64,000 nucleotides of DNA. Source: Gnetum montanum. Taxonomy: Eukaryota > Streptophyta > Gnetopsida > Gnetales > Gnetaceae. Position 1 is the stretch's first letter; every line of letters starts with the position of its first letter. A program made the translations under genes and the position numbers. Location: positions 76,823-140,822 of the forward strand of contig MNCI01035680.1 in NCBI GenBank assembly GCA_015680685.1, written 5' to 3'. Positions 23,905 through 35,619 of the stretch are shown here, piece by piece. The notes below the pieces were generated by a model. The model saw only the letters and a program-made list of their open reading frames with translations. It made no database searches and was not told the origin of the DNA.

Positions 23905-24342
23905 TCATGTGGTTCCTGATGGTGGTGGCTTCTCCATGGATGTCTTTCCTTTGTCTTGTGCTCTAGGCTTCTAAAATTGATACCTTTGAAGAAGCACCTA
24001 AAGTTTCTCCTCTTCTATCTAAGGATCATGAGTCATCCATGCTGATGTTTTAATGTTTGATAGAGTTGGCACTTTTCATGAACATGGAAGCTATAGGAAC
24101 ACTTGATTAGCCTTGACATACCATGTCGCAAATAGTCGTCGTTCTTGTTCATAGGCTTTGTTCCTAACCTCTCCACCTTTTGCTTGGCTAGATTGTGTAG
24201 TGATAGGAGTTTCTTGATGGATGCTGAATGATTGTGCTTCCTACTTTGCATGTTCTACATGAGGTCCTTGGCCTCTACCTCCTATTGGGCATTTAGTTGC
24301 ACCTTGAGAAGGTCCTCCTTGCTACCCTCTTTTAGGGGCCAT
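23905..24342 (-). pseudogene. Shortened second ORF of element III-A
   Basis: It starts at 24,342 (MAPKRG...) after the conserved TGTGATTACAG and ends in a PPPSGTT terminus at 23,905, the same start and end as the 929-codon ORF of III-C. Length is 146 codons, because one large internal deletion removes the plant-transposon-like domain and most of the coiled coil while keeping the frame. Several in-frame stops sit where III-C keeps CAA/CAG or TGG codons. Conversely III-A keeps TGG where III-C has TGA. No activity is expected. Confidence 0.75.
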
Positions 24343-25805
24343 CTGTAATCACACAAGAACCTATTGTTAGTAAGGTTGTTTAAAGAAATTTGATTATCTT
24401 ATACCTTACTCATTGCCTTTAATAAATGTTTAATTAGTTGCTTAGTGTGATTCTAGAGTTAGATATTTTTCAAGGAAGTTGCCCTAAAATTTTAATGTCA
24501 AACTTGATTTGTTTAGGTGACACATAAAAGGACATGTAATGGTTCTAAGGAATGTTCGATAAAATGATGACAAAGGAAATAATAGACTTGTCAAAGGAGT
24601 ACTCGAAGGGTATAAAATGATGTGGTGGTGTGCAAAAAATACAAATTACTAAAGTCATGCAAGTGGATCCTCCCCAAAGTAGGTTCCAACTTATAATACC
24701 CTTGCATAACCATATCTTAAAATGTTTGTAGGCACTATAAGGGTTAAATGTAATTTGCACCAGTGCAACAAAACACACACATGTTAAATACCACTGTGAT
24801 GAGGTATGAATTCTATGTCATACAAGAGAAAAGTTATAAGTACTTGGATAGTGAGATGAGACAAATTACAAAAGGGATTGTAGAGATAGGGATGTGAGGT
24901 AACTTACCCTAGGCACAATGAATCCTAAGTGTTGTGTGTGATTAAAGTACCATTAGCCTTTCACTCCAAGATCAAAACCAAGTCCATACCTTTGATCAGT
25001 GATATCACATTTTTTCATCCTAATGATAGACAACCATAAGAGCATCATGATAGCAAGGGTACGATCACTTGGCATTTTTCACAAGGGAGGAGTGATTCAA
25101 ATTTTTCTGCAGCACATTTTTTCTTGGTCTTTTCTTTTTCACTTCATTTCTTATTTTTTTCCTTGATTTTCTTTTTCTCTTCTTCTTTTTCTTGTCTTTT
25201 TCTTCTTCTAGCTACTTCTTGCATTTTGTCTTTCACAAAAGTGATTTGGATAATCTGCAAACCTTCAAGCATGGATGCATGTCTTTCTAGTGGGCCCCCC
25301 TCAAATAGCATTGAGTTCCTTTATTGAGTGCCTTTATCACAACTATTACTTCCATTTTTCATTAGATCTACAAGGATCTTAGTATAACCAAGCTGCATGA
25401 TAGCACCTATAGATGTCACCAAAGAGAATCCACAAGTCCCCTTGATTTCACACCCTTTCCATTCCCTCTTAGTTTGTCACTCTTTTCTCTAGGCATAATG
25501 AGTACAAAGTTACTTTAAGTTTTAATGAAAACAAGAATATCTTCATACCCAAAGTAGAAACTCTTATTAATAGAATGGGTGGGTGGCTGTTGTGGGCTCA
25601 TTGTTTAAATAATTAGTCCCTTGTGACTCAATAGCATAGAACAACACTTCAACCAATAGGTCACATGAGTATTTTATTCATAGACGAGATCACCCTCAAA
25701 AAGATAAAACAATAAATTAAAAGATGAAAAATTAGAAAATGAAACATTAGAAAACAAAAAATTGTAAAACCAAAGAAAAAGAGAAACTTTTACTAATTCT
25801 ACATG
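24343..25805 (-). other. Element III-A spacer between gag and second ORF
   Basis: About 1.46 kb with no protein signature in either strand. At its downstream end the minus strand has CTTACTAAC (24,367-24,375 region) and TGTGATTACAG immediately before ATG, like a plant intron 3' end. Because this copy has no N gap here, it argues that no pol genes are hidden in the N gap of III-C. Confidence 0.65.
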
Positions 25806-27925
25806 TTAGAATGTGGGGTGTCCCCCATGACTAAATCTTTGATTATGGTGAGAATTAATAAATGGAAAGTTTGGATCCATGCATGTTGGAAATATTGGGG
25901 TTTGATCATGTCCAAACCATTGGGTGTCTTTTGGTGTGGTGGCAGGAATGTATCCAAATTGGGGTTCACACACTTGATTAAAGTAGGCATAGTGGGGCAG
26001 ATTATAAGATGTAGTCATGTGATAAGGAGCTGACCCACTATGGCACCCATGACCATAAGATGGTATTCAGGATCAATACGTCTCCTCATGTTGTTATATT
26101 CATTGGGCCGCATGGTTGTTGGAGTGTTGATTGGTGGCCTAGATAAGGTAACAAGAGGTGTTGAGTTTGAAGAGGAAGGTGCATCATAGTGTTGGGCTTG
26201 TGCTAAGTTAGAGGATTTAGTGGTTTTGAAACCTTGCTATCTCTTTCTACGGCCATGCCTAAAGAAAGGATGCTTCTGACATTGTGGAGGATTTTCACTA
26301 CTATTTATAGTAGCAACATAAGTAATGTTCATGGGTTGGTGCTATGGTGAAAAACCTCCTGGTACAATTGGTGGTGATGTAGAAGGAGGTAAAGAATGAG
26401 AATATTGAGGGCAAGGAGAAGTGTAAGGAACATGAGGTGGTGATCCCATAGAAGAGGACATGGGTTGATGATACTTGAGAGAGTGATAATGATGAGGTGA
26501 AGTAGAGGATGTTGATCTAGTTGGAGAAACAAGGTGTTAAACATAATAAGCACTTGGTTTTAGGTGATACGAAGGGTGTGGCCAGTTTGGAAATGGCCTT
26601 CCCCATGATTGGAAGTTTTGCCACAGCGGTTGAGCGTAGTATTGAGGTTAATAAGAATTTACCCATAGATAGTACGATGAGTTGTGGAATTGCCCATAAA
26701 GTTGTGAGATAGGGATGTACCCAACCATGTACTTTTGTATGAAATCTAGATGTAACATTCTTTCCCAATGATCATGTAGATGTGACAAGATTGCACATTG
26801 GCCTCTTGGGTGATTGTACAGGAAAACATTGCATTGATACTTATGTTTTGCAGTTGAGCCCCTATCCTCATTCTCTTGAGCCCTTCTTTTTGATTGTTGA
26901 ATGGTGTTTTGTCTTGTTTCTAGGTTTGGCATCCTCAAATTTTTTTGGTCATCAAGGTTATCTTGCGTGGGTCTCCCTCTAATAATGTTTACATATTCCC
27001 TACATTTTTCATGTATTCACTTCGTCATCTTGTTGACCTTTCCCTAGATTTCATCTAGTGATTTTAGTATTAGCAAAGGTAGAAATGGTTTCACCTCCTC
27101 AAGGTGAGTTGATTTCTCCTCTTTATGATTATGGATCTTTATTACTTCAAAAGTTTGGTCCTATTGAGATTTTTCAACATTCTTCCATTTGGATATTTAT
27201 CCTTCTTCTTTTGCTACCCACTTACTAAGCTCTTGGAATCAATGGATTTGTAGTTCATATAGTTGACCTAGGGCATACATCCCTAGGATCTCCCTTGTTT
27301 CATTATGAAGTCCATCCATGATGTGATACATTAGCATTTCCTTGGAGAACACATGTCCTGGGCATTTGTTTAACAAAGAGTAATATCTTTCTAAGGCCAT
27401 GTCCAAGGGCTCATGTTGCCCTTGTTTCCACTCTTGGATTTGTCTCCTCAAGGCTGATACTCTTGCATAGGTTTGATATCTTTCATTGAAGAGGTTTACC
27501 ATTGTAGGCCAACGTTAAATTGAATTTGATTTTAAAGACCTGTACCACACTTAGGCTTGGCCAACGAGTGTCATAGGGAAGAGCTTGAGCCTTTGCCACC
27601 CATTCTCAACGTTGTTTCATACACAGGCATCATAGAAGGCTTGTAAATGATGTTGCGGATCTAAATCATATCCTCCTGAGAACTTAGAAAAGGTTTTTAA
27701 ATAAAGCTTGGGTAGATAGCTTTCCTTATGATGCTTGCAAGGTATCTGAATGGCCTCTATTATATGCATTAGGCTCTTAGTGACCAACAGGGGTTCATCG
27801 TCACTAAATAGGTTGTAAGTTCGTGAGTTGGGACAATGTTGTCTATGTTCATGTTGGCATTTTTTATTTTTCTTGTGGGTTTGATTTTTATTTCTATGCC
27901 AACCCCTTGAGGAATAGTCATCCAT
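25806..27925 (-). pseudogene. Gag-like protein of element III-A
   Basis: From 27,925 the minus strand encodes a protein matching the III-C Gag throughout: GGYDLDPQHHLQAFYDAC, YQTYARVSALRRQIQEWK, HEPLDMALERYYSLLNKCPG, a Cys/His cluster around NHPRGQCAILSHLHDHW, and a Pro/Ser/Tyr-rich tail ending GGHPTF at 25,806. The N-terminal half has Retrotrans_gag character (helical, W-Y-R-S-L motif). The span is 2,120 bases, not a multiple of three, and frame changes and stops (mostly TAG/TGA) break it. Confidence 0.8.
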
Positions 27926-28360
27926 GTCACAACCTAATGTTCAAAGAGCAGAGAAAGAGAGGGAATTGAAAAACTTGTCATGACTTTTGTAAGTCTCCTA
28001 GTCATCCCCTAATGTACTCTTTTTATCCATTAAGAAGTTCCTAGGCCTTATAGGCCCCCTCATTCTAGGGGATGTCCCCCCTTCACTAGAGGTATCTGAG
28101 TTGGATGAAAAAAATCCTTGAGTATCATTGGGGTGTCTATGAACATATGAAACTCCTGCATAAGATTGAGTACTTCAAACATCTTCGTTGATTCTCAAAT
28201 GAATTTCCTTGGTAGATGTTATGTTATCGCTATCTTGTAAAAGAGACATTATTATGAATTATGTGCGACTTAATTGAATTTAATTTCTTTGTTTGAAAGG
28301 TATATCATTAATACCATGTTTCAAAAATATTGTATGATATAACTAATCTAGCTAACTAGC

Positions 28361-28383
28361 ATCATCCCCAGCAACAGTGCCAA
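28361..28383 (-). other. Element III-A primer-binding site
   Basis: Directly inside the 5' LTR the minus strand reads TTGGCACTGTTGCTGGGG. This resembles the TGGCGCCGTTGCCGGGG primer site usual in plant Tat/Athila gypsy elements, with transitions. III-C has TTAGCACCGTTGCCGAGG in the same position. Confidence 0.75.
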
Positions 28384-29263
28384 TAATGAGCAGTGAGGTA
28401 TCCCTACACTCAACCATATGAATACAAGTGTGTACACACGATCTAGTTAAACTCTGTGGACAGACTAGTTGTGGCACCTAGATAGTTATACGTTGATTGC
28501 AGTTTGCTATCTTCCCACCTGGACTAGTATTTGCTTTGTCACATATGGTAGAGTCTAAAGTGAGGTGTATGATGTGGTTTCTAATACTATGTTACTCCTA
28601 GAGAAAATGAGAAATAAATTGATTAAACTAATAAGCAATAGGAAATAAAATCTAAGCTAGCCTAAGTGCAATGAGAATCCATCCTTAATCATCCATACAC
28701 ATCTTGGACTTCATGTACTACTTCTGGTATTACCAAGCACACATCACTCAAAGCATTACTTGATACGTTACTGGGGGTTACAACGCAGTTACACTTAAAT
28801 GTTCGTGATTAAGATGTACTCATTCCACATTAACAATAGGAATAGTAAATGATGATAAAAGAAATATTGACTAAGAAAATAATAAATAATAATTAATAGT
28901 TAAATAGTTAGAAACTAAGTGAATGCTACAATGATGGAGTAATCTTGATCTTTATTGTCAATTGTGTGCATGTCCAAGTACAACACACTTGAACAAAGAC
29001 TCCGTACAATTACAAGCATCACATTGTAGGCATGTCCTTGGAAAAGAACTGAAAGCTAAGTAAAAATTGATAAAAAGACTTAACCTAAAGACTTACTAGA
29101 AAGAGACTCCTCCCCCTGCGCTTAAGTGCTATATTTATAGCCCAACATAGGAATCACGATATCGTGTATACGATATTGTATCCAAGCTGAGATATCTAGT
29201 ACCTAATAGCGTGTACTCGAATCACGTACCCAATATCAAGGCCTGGAAAACCATGATTCATTA
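28384..29263 (-). repeat. Element III-A 5' LTR
   Basis: Direct repeat of 22,849-23,728, starting TAATGAGCAGTGAGG and ending GATTCATTA. Both terminal positions carry transitions relative to the TGATGAG...CTCATCA ends of the family. GGTTT follows it. Confidence 0.88.
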
Positions 29264-29289
29264 GGTTTTTACTTCTTAATAAAGGGTTT
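29264..29289 (-). other. 26-base island of LINE between two LTR elements
   Basis: The island runs from GGTTTTTAC to AAAGGGTTT. It aligns with TGTTCACTTTGTAGACAAGG in LINE copy 2 (43,218-43,240), so it is host LINE sequence left between two independent insertions. It contains the right GGTTT of III-A and the left GGTTT of III-B. Confidence 0.85.
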
Positions 29290-30123
29290 TAATGAGTGGC
29301 GAGATACCCCTACATTCAACCATACGAATATAAGCGTTTTCACGCGTGATCTGGTCAAACTCTGCACATGGACTAGTTGTGACACCTAGATCGTTAACCT
29401 TAGGTCACAGTTCGCTGTCTTCCCACCTGGACTAGTATTTATATTTGTCATGTATGGTTTAGTCTAGAGTGAGGTGTATGATGTGTTCTTAATTTAATGC
29501 TACTCTTGAAGGTAGTGGAAAATAATATTAACTAAGCTAAGCTAGGAGGAAAAGGTAAGAGAATCTAATCTAGCCTAAGTGCGATAAGCAGCCAATTTCT
29601 TGATCATTTGTACACATCTTGGACCTCGTTCATGACTACCATTGGGATTACCAAGTGCAGATCCTAGGTACACCATTGGATTACCAAGTAGTCATACTTA
29701 AATGCTCGTAATCAAGTCGTACTCATTCCACGTTACTAGGAGATAAGGGTGAGAGAGAAAGCAGTAAATAACAATGAAATAAATAAACAAATAAATAACA
29801 AAGTGAATGCTGTAATGATGAAGTAATCTCGATCTTTATTTCTGGTCATGTACGTGTCCAAGTACGTCACACTCGAATAAAGAATGCCATACAATTACAT
29901 TCACCACACTGCAGGCAGACACTGGAAAAATAATCTAACTCTTGAGGGATCAAATTGCGAAAGTTTCACTACAATCTAAAAACTAGGATTCTCAACAAGG
30001 GAGAGCTACTTCTTATTTATAGACATTGCGGTGGACTATGATATCGCATACGTGATATCACAGGGAAGACACGATATCACAGGGGATGTGATATCGCGAC
30101 GGACGCGATATCGCATCCCATCA
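29290..30123 (-). repeat. Element III-B 3' LTR
   Basis: It starts TAATGAGTGGCGAGATACCC and ends CATCCCATCA. The interior junction reads TACCCCCACGAC, the complement of the GTGGGGGTA polypurine tract seen in III-C at 58,539. Near 30,047-30,115 it has a dense cluster of GATATC palindromes. Confidence 0.88.
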
Positions 30124-30302
30124 TACCCCCACGACTAAATAAAAACTCATCCTTGAGTTAAAGTGAGAACAAGCTACATTGATTACATAGTGGATAGGTA
30201 TGGGATTATTAGATGGAAGAATGGGATGATGCCGCAGTGTGGGAAGAAAACAAAATAAAGACACAACACATGGAATACCCTACAACTACAAAAACTTGGA
30301 AC

Positions 30303-30899
30303 TCATGTAGTTCCTAGTGGCGGTGGCTCCTCCATAGGTGTCTTTCCTTTTTCTTGTGCTCCAAGTCTTAGGATTTGATGGCATTGAAGTATAGCTTGGG
30401 GTTTCTCCTCTTGTAAGGCCTTGAGTGCCTTAGCATGCGTGTAAGTTTGCACTTGTGCCATAGAGGCAGCCTAGTCAGCCTTCTCTTTTTCTTCCTCCAC
30501 CCTTTTATTCTCTATCAATAGTTTATTAAGTTTCTCAATTCTGAAAGTGTCCAGCTAGTTCTGAGCAACCTTTGGCCTTGCATTTGGAAGGTTTAATACT
30601 TCTGAAATGGCTTGAATAGAGAAATCAATAGTCAAACCACAAATGTTAATCATGGTGCCTTCTTCTTTATTGTGCCAAAATTGGTACATTTCCCCTAAGT
30701 ACCAGGCACTACTTTTAGAAAGGGTATCTCCTGCTTCTACCTACCCAGACCGTATGATAGGAGGATCTTCTTGATGAACATTGAATGATTGTTTCTCCTA
30801 TTCTGCATGTTATCCGGTAGGATCTTGTCTTTCACCTCTTCGAGATTGTTTGATCGCACCTTGAGTAGGACCTTCTTGTTGTCTGCATTTCAGGGCCAT
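30303..30899 (-). pseudogene. Second ORF of element III-B with in-frame deletions
   Basis: A 199-codon frame from 30,899 (MALKCRQQEG) to 30,303 (PPPLGTT end). It keeps the N-terminus, a domain core (SSAWYLGEMYQFWHN, TMINICGLTIDF, AISEVLNLPNARPKVAQ), a coiled-coil piece (KLNKLLIENKRVEEEKEKA) and the C-terminus, so at least three internal deletions all kept the frame. Where III-C has TAA after EMY, this copy reads CAA. Four in-frame stops remain, so it is not intact. Confidence 0.78.
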
Positions 30900-32719
30900 T
30901 TGCAATCACACGGGACCAATTGTTAGTAAGGTTGTTACCAAAGTTAGGTTATACCTTAGTGTTTTCCTTAATAGATTTACTTTATTTCCATGTGATGTTA
31001 ATTATTGGAAGAACATGTCCCCGAAATATTATAATGTTGAGTCCTCTTTGCTTAGGTGGTTTCCAAATTTAATTTTCTGGTATAGCTAAAGGGATGAAAC
31101 TATTTTTAACACATTCTATTCTTAATTTTAGAACTAATTACCCTTAAATATGTCCTTTAGGAAATGATGAATTTCAAAAAATTTATGCACTATTTGGCAT
31201 GTGCCCCCTCCCCCACAACTAAGCTGAACACTCTGGGGTCAAGTAGGTTCAGATGGAATGAAAATCGGAGTACCAGCGAGCGAGATATAGGTATAAAAGC
31301 AAGGGTCTCACAATCGCCAATCGTAGAGAAAAAAATTCGAAAATCTCCCTTAAGTGAATAGTGGAAAATGATGGTAAGTGTTGCGGGGAGGTCACGTATA
31401 TATATTTTCATCAAAGTTAGGATACTTAGAGAATGTATCGAATTTTTAATATTTCTTTTAAAATTAAACTATGTAAACTAAGGACATATGGATGATTGTT
31501 AAAGGGTTCCAGGGTAATTCAACTAGTTCTGAAGGCATGAAAATTATGATGGTGTGAAATTTATCAATAAGGACCTCGGATGGTAGAGAAAAAGGCTATG
31601 TGATGGTAATAAGGGAAAGAAAATTATTGGCAATATGCTAAGGGTAAGAAATGATGTGTGTGAGTTGTGTCATAAGCGAAGATTACAAAAGATTACACAA
31701 GTGGGTCCTCCCCAAAGCAGGTTCCAACCTATAATGCCCTTGTGTAATCACACTTAAAGTGTCAGTGGGCACTAGAAGGGTTAGATGTAATCTGCACTAA
31801 TTTTACAAAACACACACATGTAAATATCACCAAAATGAGATGAGAATTCTATGTTACATGGGACACAAGCTATAATTACACGAATAGTGAGATGAGATGA
31901 GGTATAGAAAGGATCGTAGAGATTGGGACATGAGGTAACTGACCCAGGGCATAATGAATCCTCTGTGTAAAACATGATTAATATGTCATTAACCCATCAT
32001 TCCAAGATCAGGACCAAGTCCATTCCTCTAATTAGTGACATCACATTCTTTCATCCCTTGATGAACAACTATGAGAGTACCATAACAACACGCCATATGA
32101 TCACTTGGCGTTTTATTCAAGGGAGGAGTGATTTTTGTTTTATGGCACTTTCTTTTTCTTTATTTTCTCTTTTCTTTTTTTTTTCTTTTTGAATACTGAA
32201 TCCAGAAAAGCTACCAACCTTCAAGCATGGGTGCATGTCTTACTCCCATTTTTCATTAGATTTACAAGGATCTTAGTATAACCACGTTGCATGATAACAC
32301 CCACAGATGTCACCAAAGAGAATCCACAAGTCCCCTTGATGTCACACTCTAATCATTCCCTCTTGGTCCATCCTTCTTCATTCTGGGTACAATGAACACA
32401 AAATTAGTTTTAAGTTTTTTGAAAATGTCAAGAATATCACCGTACCCCTAAACAAACCCTCTTTATTTGTAGAGTGGATGAGTAGGTGTAATGGGCTCAC
32501 TGTTCCAAATAATTGATCACTCATGACTTAATAACATAGAACACACCTCAACCAATGATCCACATGAGTGTTTTATTCATAGACGAGATTACTTACAAAA
32601 CGTAAAAAGACAAAAACACAAAAAGATAAAAAGATAAAACAAAAAATTGAAAAATGAAAAACTGAAAAACAAAAAGTGAAAAATCAAAGAATATGAAAAA
32701 TATTTATTAATCTTACTTG
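30900..32719 (-). other. Element III-B spacer between gag and second ORF
   Basis: About 1.8 kb without protein signature. It shares blocks with the III-A and III-C spacers (for example CCACAAGTCCCCTTGAT near 32,322). TTAGTAAGG at 30,923-30,931 is the complement of CCTTACTAA, a branch-point-like site about 25 bases before the ORF start. The acceptor itself is GATTGCAA|ATG here, with CAG changed to CAA. Confidence 0.6.
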
Positions 32720-33969
32720 TTATTGAAATGGGGGATATCCCCCATAACTAATCAGTTGAGGATGGCAAGGATTAATAAATGTAAGATGAGGATCCTTGCA
32801 TGTTGGAAGTATTGGGACTTGGTCATACTTATCCCCTCGAGGTTCACACACTTGATTATAGTAAGCATAGTGGGGAAATTTATACGATGTGGTTCCTAGA
32901 TAATGAGTTGACCCACTATGATATTTGGGACTGTTAGATTGTACGCAAGGATTAGGATGATGCCTCCCATGGTTGTGTTGATTGGGCCGTATGGTTGTTG
33001 GAGTGTTTGATGGTGGACCTATTGAAGTAACATGATGTGTTGGGTTTGAAGGTAAGGGTGCACCACAGTATGGGACTTGTGCTGAGTTGGAAGATGCAGT
33101 GGCCTCTGAATTATGTTGTCCCTTCTTATGGCCATGTTTAAAGAAGTGGCACTTTGGATGTTGAGGAGGTTTCTCATTGTTGTTGGTAGTAGTAGCAAAA
33201 GTGTTGTTCATGGGCTATTGCGGTGGTGTAGGCACCTTAGGAACAGTTGGTGGCACTATGGAAGGAGGGAAAGGATGAGAATGTTGAAAGTTAGGAGGAA
33301 TATAAGGTGCACAAGGTGGTGGTTGTGTTGAAGGTATGGGCTGATAGTATTAAGGAGAATAGTACTGTGGTGAGATAAAGTATGTTGGCCCAATTGGAGA
33401 AACAGGGTGTTGAACATGATAAGCATTTGGATTCGGATGATATGAAGGGTATCTCCAGTCTAGTGGTGGTCTCCCCCACGACTGGGATTTTTGCCACTGT
33501 GATCAAACACAGTATCTCTGTACGAACTTTGGATGTAATGTGTTTCCCCAATGCTCATGTAAATGTAACAATATTGGGCATTGACCCTTGGGGTGATCAT
33601 ACAAGCATATGTTGCAATCATACGTATGATTGGAAGTTGAGCTCTTATTTTCTTTATCCCTTCTTTCCGATTGTCTACTATTTTTTCCTATTTCTTGGGT
33701 TGTCAAAACTTTATCTCCAATGGTGTTGATAAATTCTCCACACTTTTGATACATCCATTCCAACATCTTATTGATCTTTTCCTCGGCTTCTTCTAATGAT
33801 TGTTGTATTGGAAAAGATGATGTTTCCACCTTGAGATTTGTTGATTTCTCCTTTTTATGATCATGGACCTTTGTTAAGTTGAGATTCTGGTCCCATTGAT
33901 GTTTTTCAATGCTCTCCCATCTAGCTAATTCTCCTTCTTCTTTTGCTACCTGCTTAATAAGCTCTTGGA
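32720..33969 (-). pseudogene. Gag-like protein of element III-B, C-terminal part
   Basis: The frame 33,503-33,969 covers the middle (LIKQVAKEEGELARWE, VHDHKKEKST, CNICLYDHPKGQCPILLHLH) and 32,720-33,211 covers the tail (YLGTTSYKFPHYAYYNQVCE, ISYGGYPPFQ). Relative to III-C, roughly the first 240 residues are missing at the N in 33,970. It keeps glutamine and arginine codons at NQVCEPRGDK, where III-C has TAG and TGA. Confidence 0.8.
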
Positions 33970-33974
33970 NCTTA

Positions 33975-34400
33975 TGATGAGTGGTAAAGGATTCCACCAC
34001 TCAACCATACAAGTCACAAGCATCCACACACAATGAAATCATAATTCATGAATGGATAATACAAGGATAATAGTGAATTGATAAGAAGTTCACAATCATT
34101 GTCTTTTCAATTAGAATTAGTAAAGTGCAAAACATATGATTTAACTCTTAGTTAGACATATGATAAAATGATGTTGTGTAACTCTAAGTATCTTAAAGAT
34201 AAATATAATGGAAGTGATTATAGATTCTATCTCTAAGTGCAATAGAAATATAAAATTATTCTAGCCTATTGGTAATAAGTATCTATTCTTGGTTTTCCAT
34301 ACATGTCCTAGGCTACTATGATTGTTATTGGGATTAGCAAGTAGCTTTACTATTAAGTGAATCAAGCAAAGTTACTATTAGGTTACCAAAAAATTATAGT
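33975..34400 (-). repeat. Partial LTR of another subfamily at the 5' side of III-B
   Basis: It begins TGATGAGTGGTAAAGGATTCC and carries diverged LTR landmarks (CACTCAACCATACAAG, GGGATTAGCAAGTAG, TACTATTAGGTTACC), then stops at ATAGT where the III-B LTR begins. It has no right end and its left neighbour is an unresolved N, so it could be a truncated nested LTR or a misjoined contig. Confidence 0.6.
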
Positions 34401-35198
34401 TGATGAGTGGTGAGATACCCCTACACTCAACCATACGAATACGAGCATTCTCATGCACGATCCGGTCAAACTCCGTAGACGGACTAGTTGTGACACCTAG
34501 ATCATTAACCTTAGGTCGCAGTTCACTGTCTTCCCACCTGGACTAGTATTTATATTTGTCATGTATGGTTTAGTCCAGAGTGAGGTGTATGATGTGTTCC
34601 TAATCTAATGCTACTCCTGAAGCCAGTGGAAAATAATATTAACTAAGCTAAGCTAGGAGGAGAAGATAAGAGAATCTAATCTAGCCTAAGTGTGATGAGC
34701 AGCTGATTCCTTAATCATCCATACACATCTTGGACCTCGTGCATGACTACCACTGGGATTACTAAGTGCAGATCCTAGGTACACCATTGGATTACCAAGT
34801 AGTCACACTTAAATGCTCGTAATCAAGTCGTACTCATTCCACGTTACTAGGAGATGAGGGTGAGAGAGAAAGCAGTAAATAACAATGAAATAAACAAACA
34901 AATAAATAACAAAGTGAATGCTGTAATGATGAAGTAATCTCGAACTTTATTGCTGGTCATGTGTGCGTCCAAGTACGTCACACTTGAATAAAAAATACCA
35001 TACAATTACATTCACCACATTGCGGGCAGACACTGGAAAAATAATCTAACTCTGGAGGGATCAAACTACTAGAGTTTCACTAGAATATAAAAACTAGGAT
35101 CCTAAACAAGGGAGAGTTGCTTCTTATTTATAGACATTGCGGCTGATTGCGATATCGCGTAGATGATATTACGGCCCATGCGATATCGTGTCCCATCA
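34401..35198 (-). repeat. Element III-B 5' LTR
   Basis: Direct repeat of 29,290-30,123. It starts TGATGAGTGGTGAGATACCC and ends GTCCCATCA, followed by GGTTT and LINE sequence. The complement of TATAAATA lies near 35,130 in the usual place. Confidence 0.88.
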
Positions 35199-35619
35199 GG
35201 TTTCTTACAAAGAGAAGGATAAAAATGTCTCTAAACATAAAATAATCCATCAGTCAGAAGTAATGAACAAATAGGAACAAAAGTTAAAATATTTCCATCA
35301 TTAAGTCTCCAAAACAAAAAGAAATTAATATTGCAGAAAATAAATTAATTATCTAGCTTTTACTCAAAGATTTTTTTTCTTAAACTTGTAGCTGAAAAGC
35401 AACATCTTTGAGAATATGATATTTAACTCCTACAAAGAGGCCATAGTTATGCTCTTGCTACACACTAAAGCTTCCAAATAGAGTAGAGAATTAGTAGTTG
35501 AAAACACTTCCAAATGCAAAGAAAACAAGTAGACAAAGTAAGTTGATCACCAATAGTAACTTCATTGATGCTTGGTTAAAAGTTGTTAAATTTTGTATGT
35601 CCATTTCCAAGCATGCTAA

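Larger units (their letters stand above)
22849..29263 (-). mobile_element. Element III-A: pol-less LTR retrotransposon
   Basis: LTRs at 22,849-23,728 and 28,384-29,263 (880 bases each) flank a 4.66-kb interior on the minus strand. In element order: primer site, Gag-like frame, a spacer of about 1.46 kb, a much shortened second ORF, then the 3' LTR. No protease, RT, RNase H or integrase is present. The 5-bp duplication GGTTT is perfect (22,844-22,848 and 29,264-29,268). The LTRs differ at roughly one base in ten over their first 180 bases by eye, so the insertion is old. Confidence 0.9.
29290..35198 (-). mobile_element. Element III-B: pol-less LTR retrotransposon with rearranged 5' end
   Basis: LTRs at 29,290-30,123 and 34,401-35,198 flank a minus-strand interior with a shortened second ORF, a spacer and the C-terminal part of the Gag-like frame. 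The duplication GGTTT is perfect (29,285-29,289 and 35,199-35,203). The 5' interior is abnormal. Instead of a primer site and Gag N-terminus there is a single N at 33,970 followed by 430 bases of a different LTR (33,975-34,400). No protease, RT or integrase is present. Confidence 0.85.

Noticed and set aside
29264-29289. III-A and III-B as one tandem element sharing a middle LTR
   Set aside because: The 26 bases between them align with LINE copy 2, and each element has its own GGTTT duplication.
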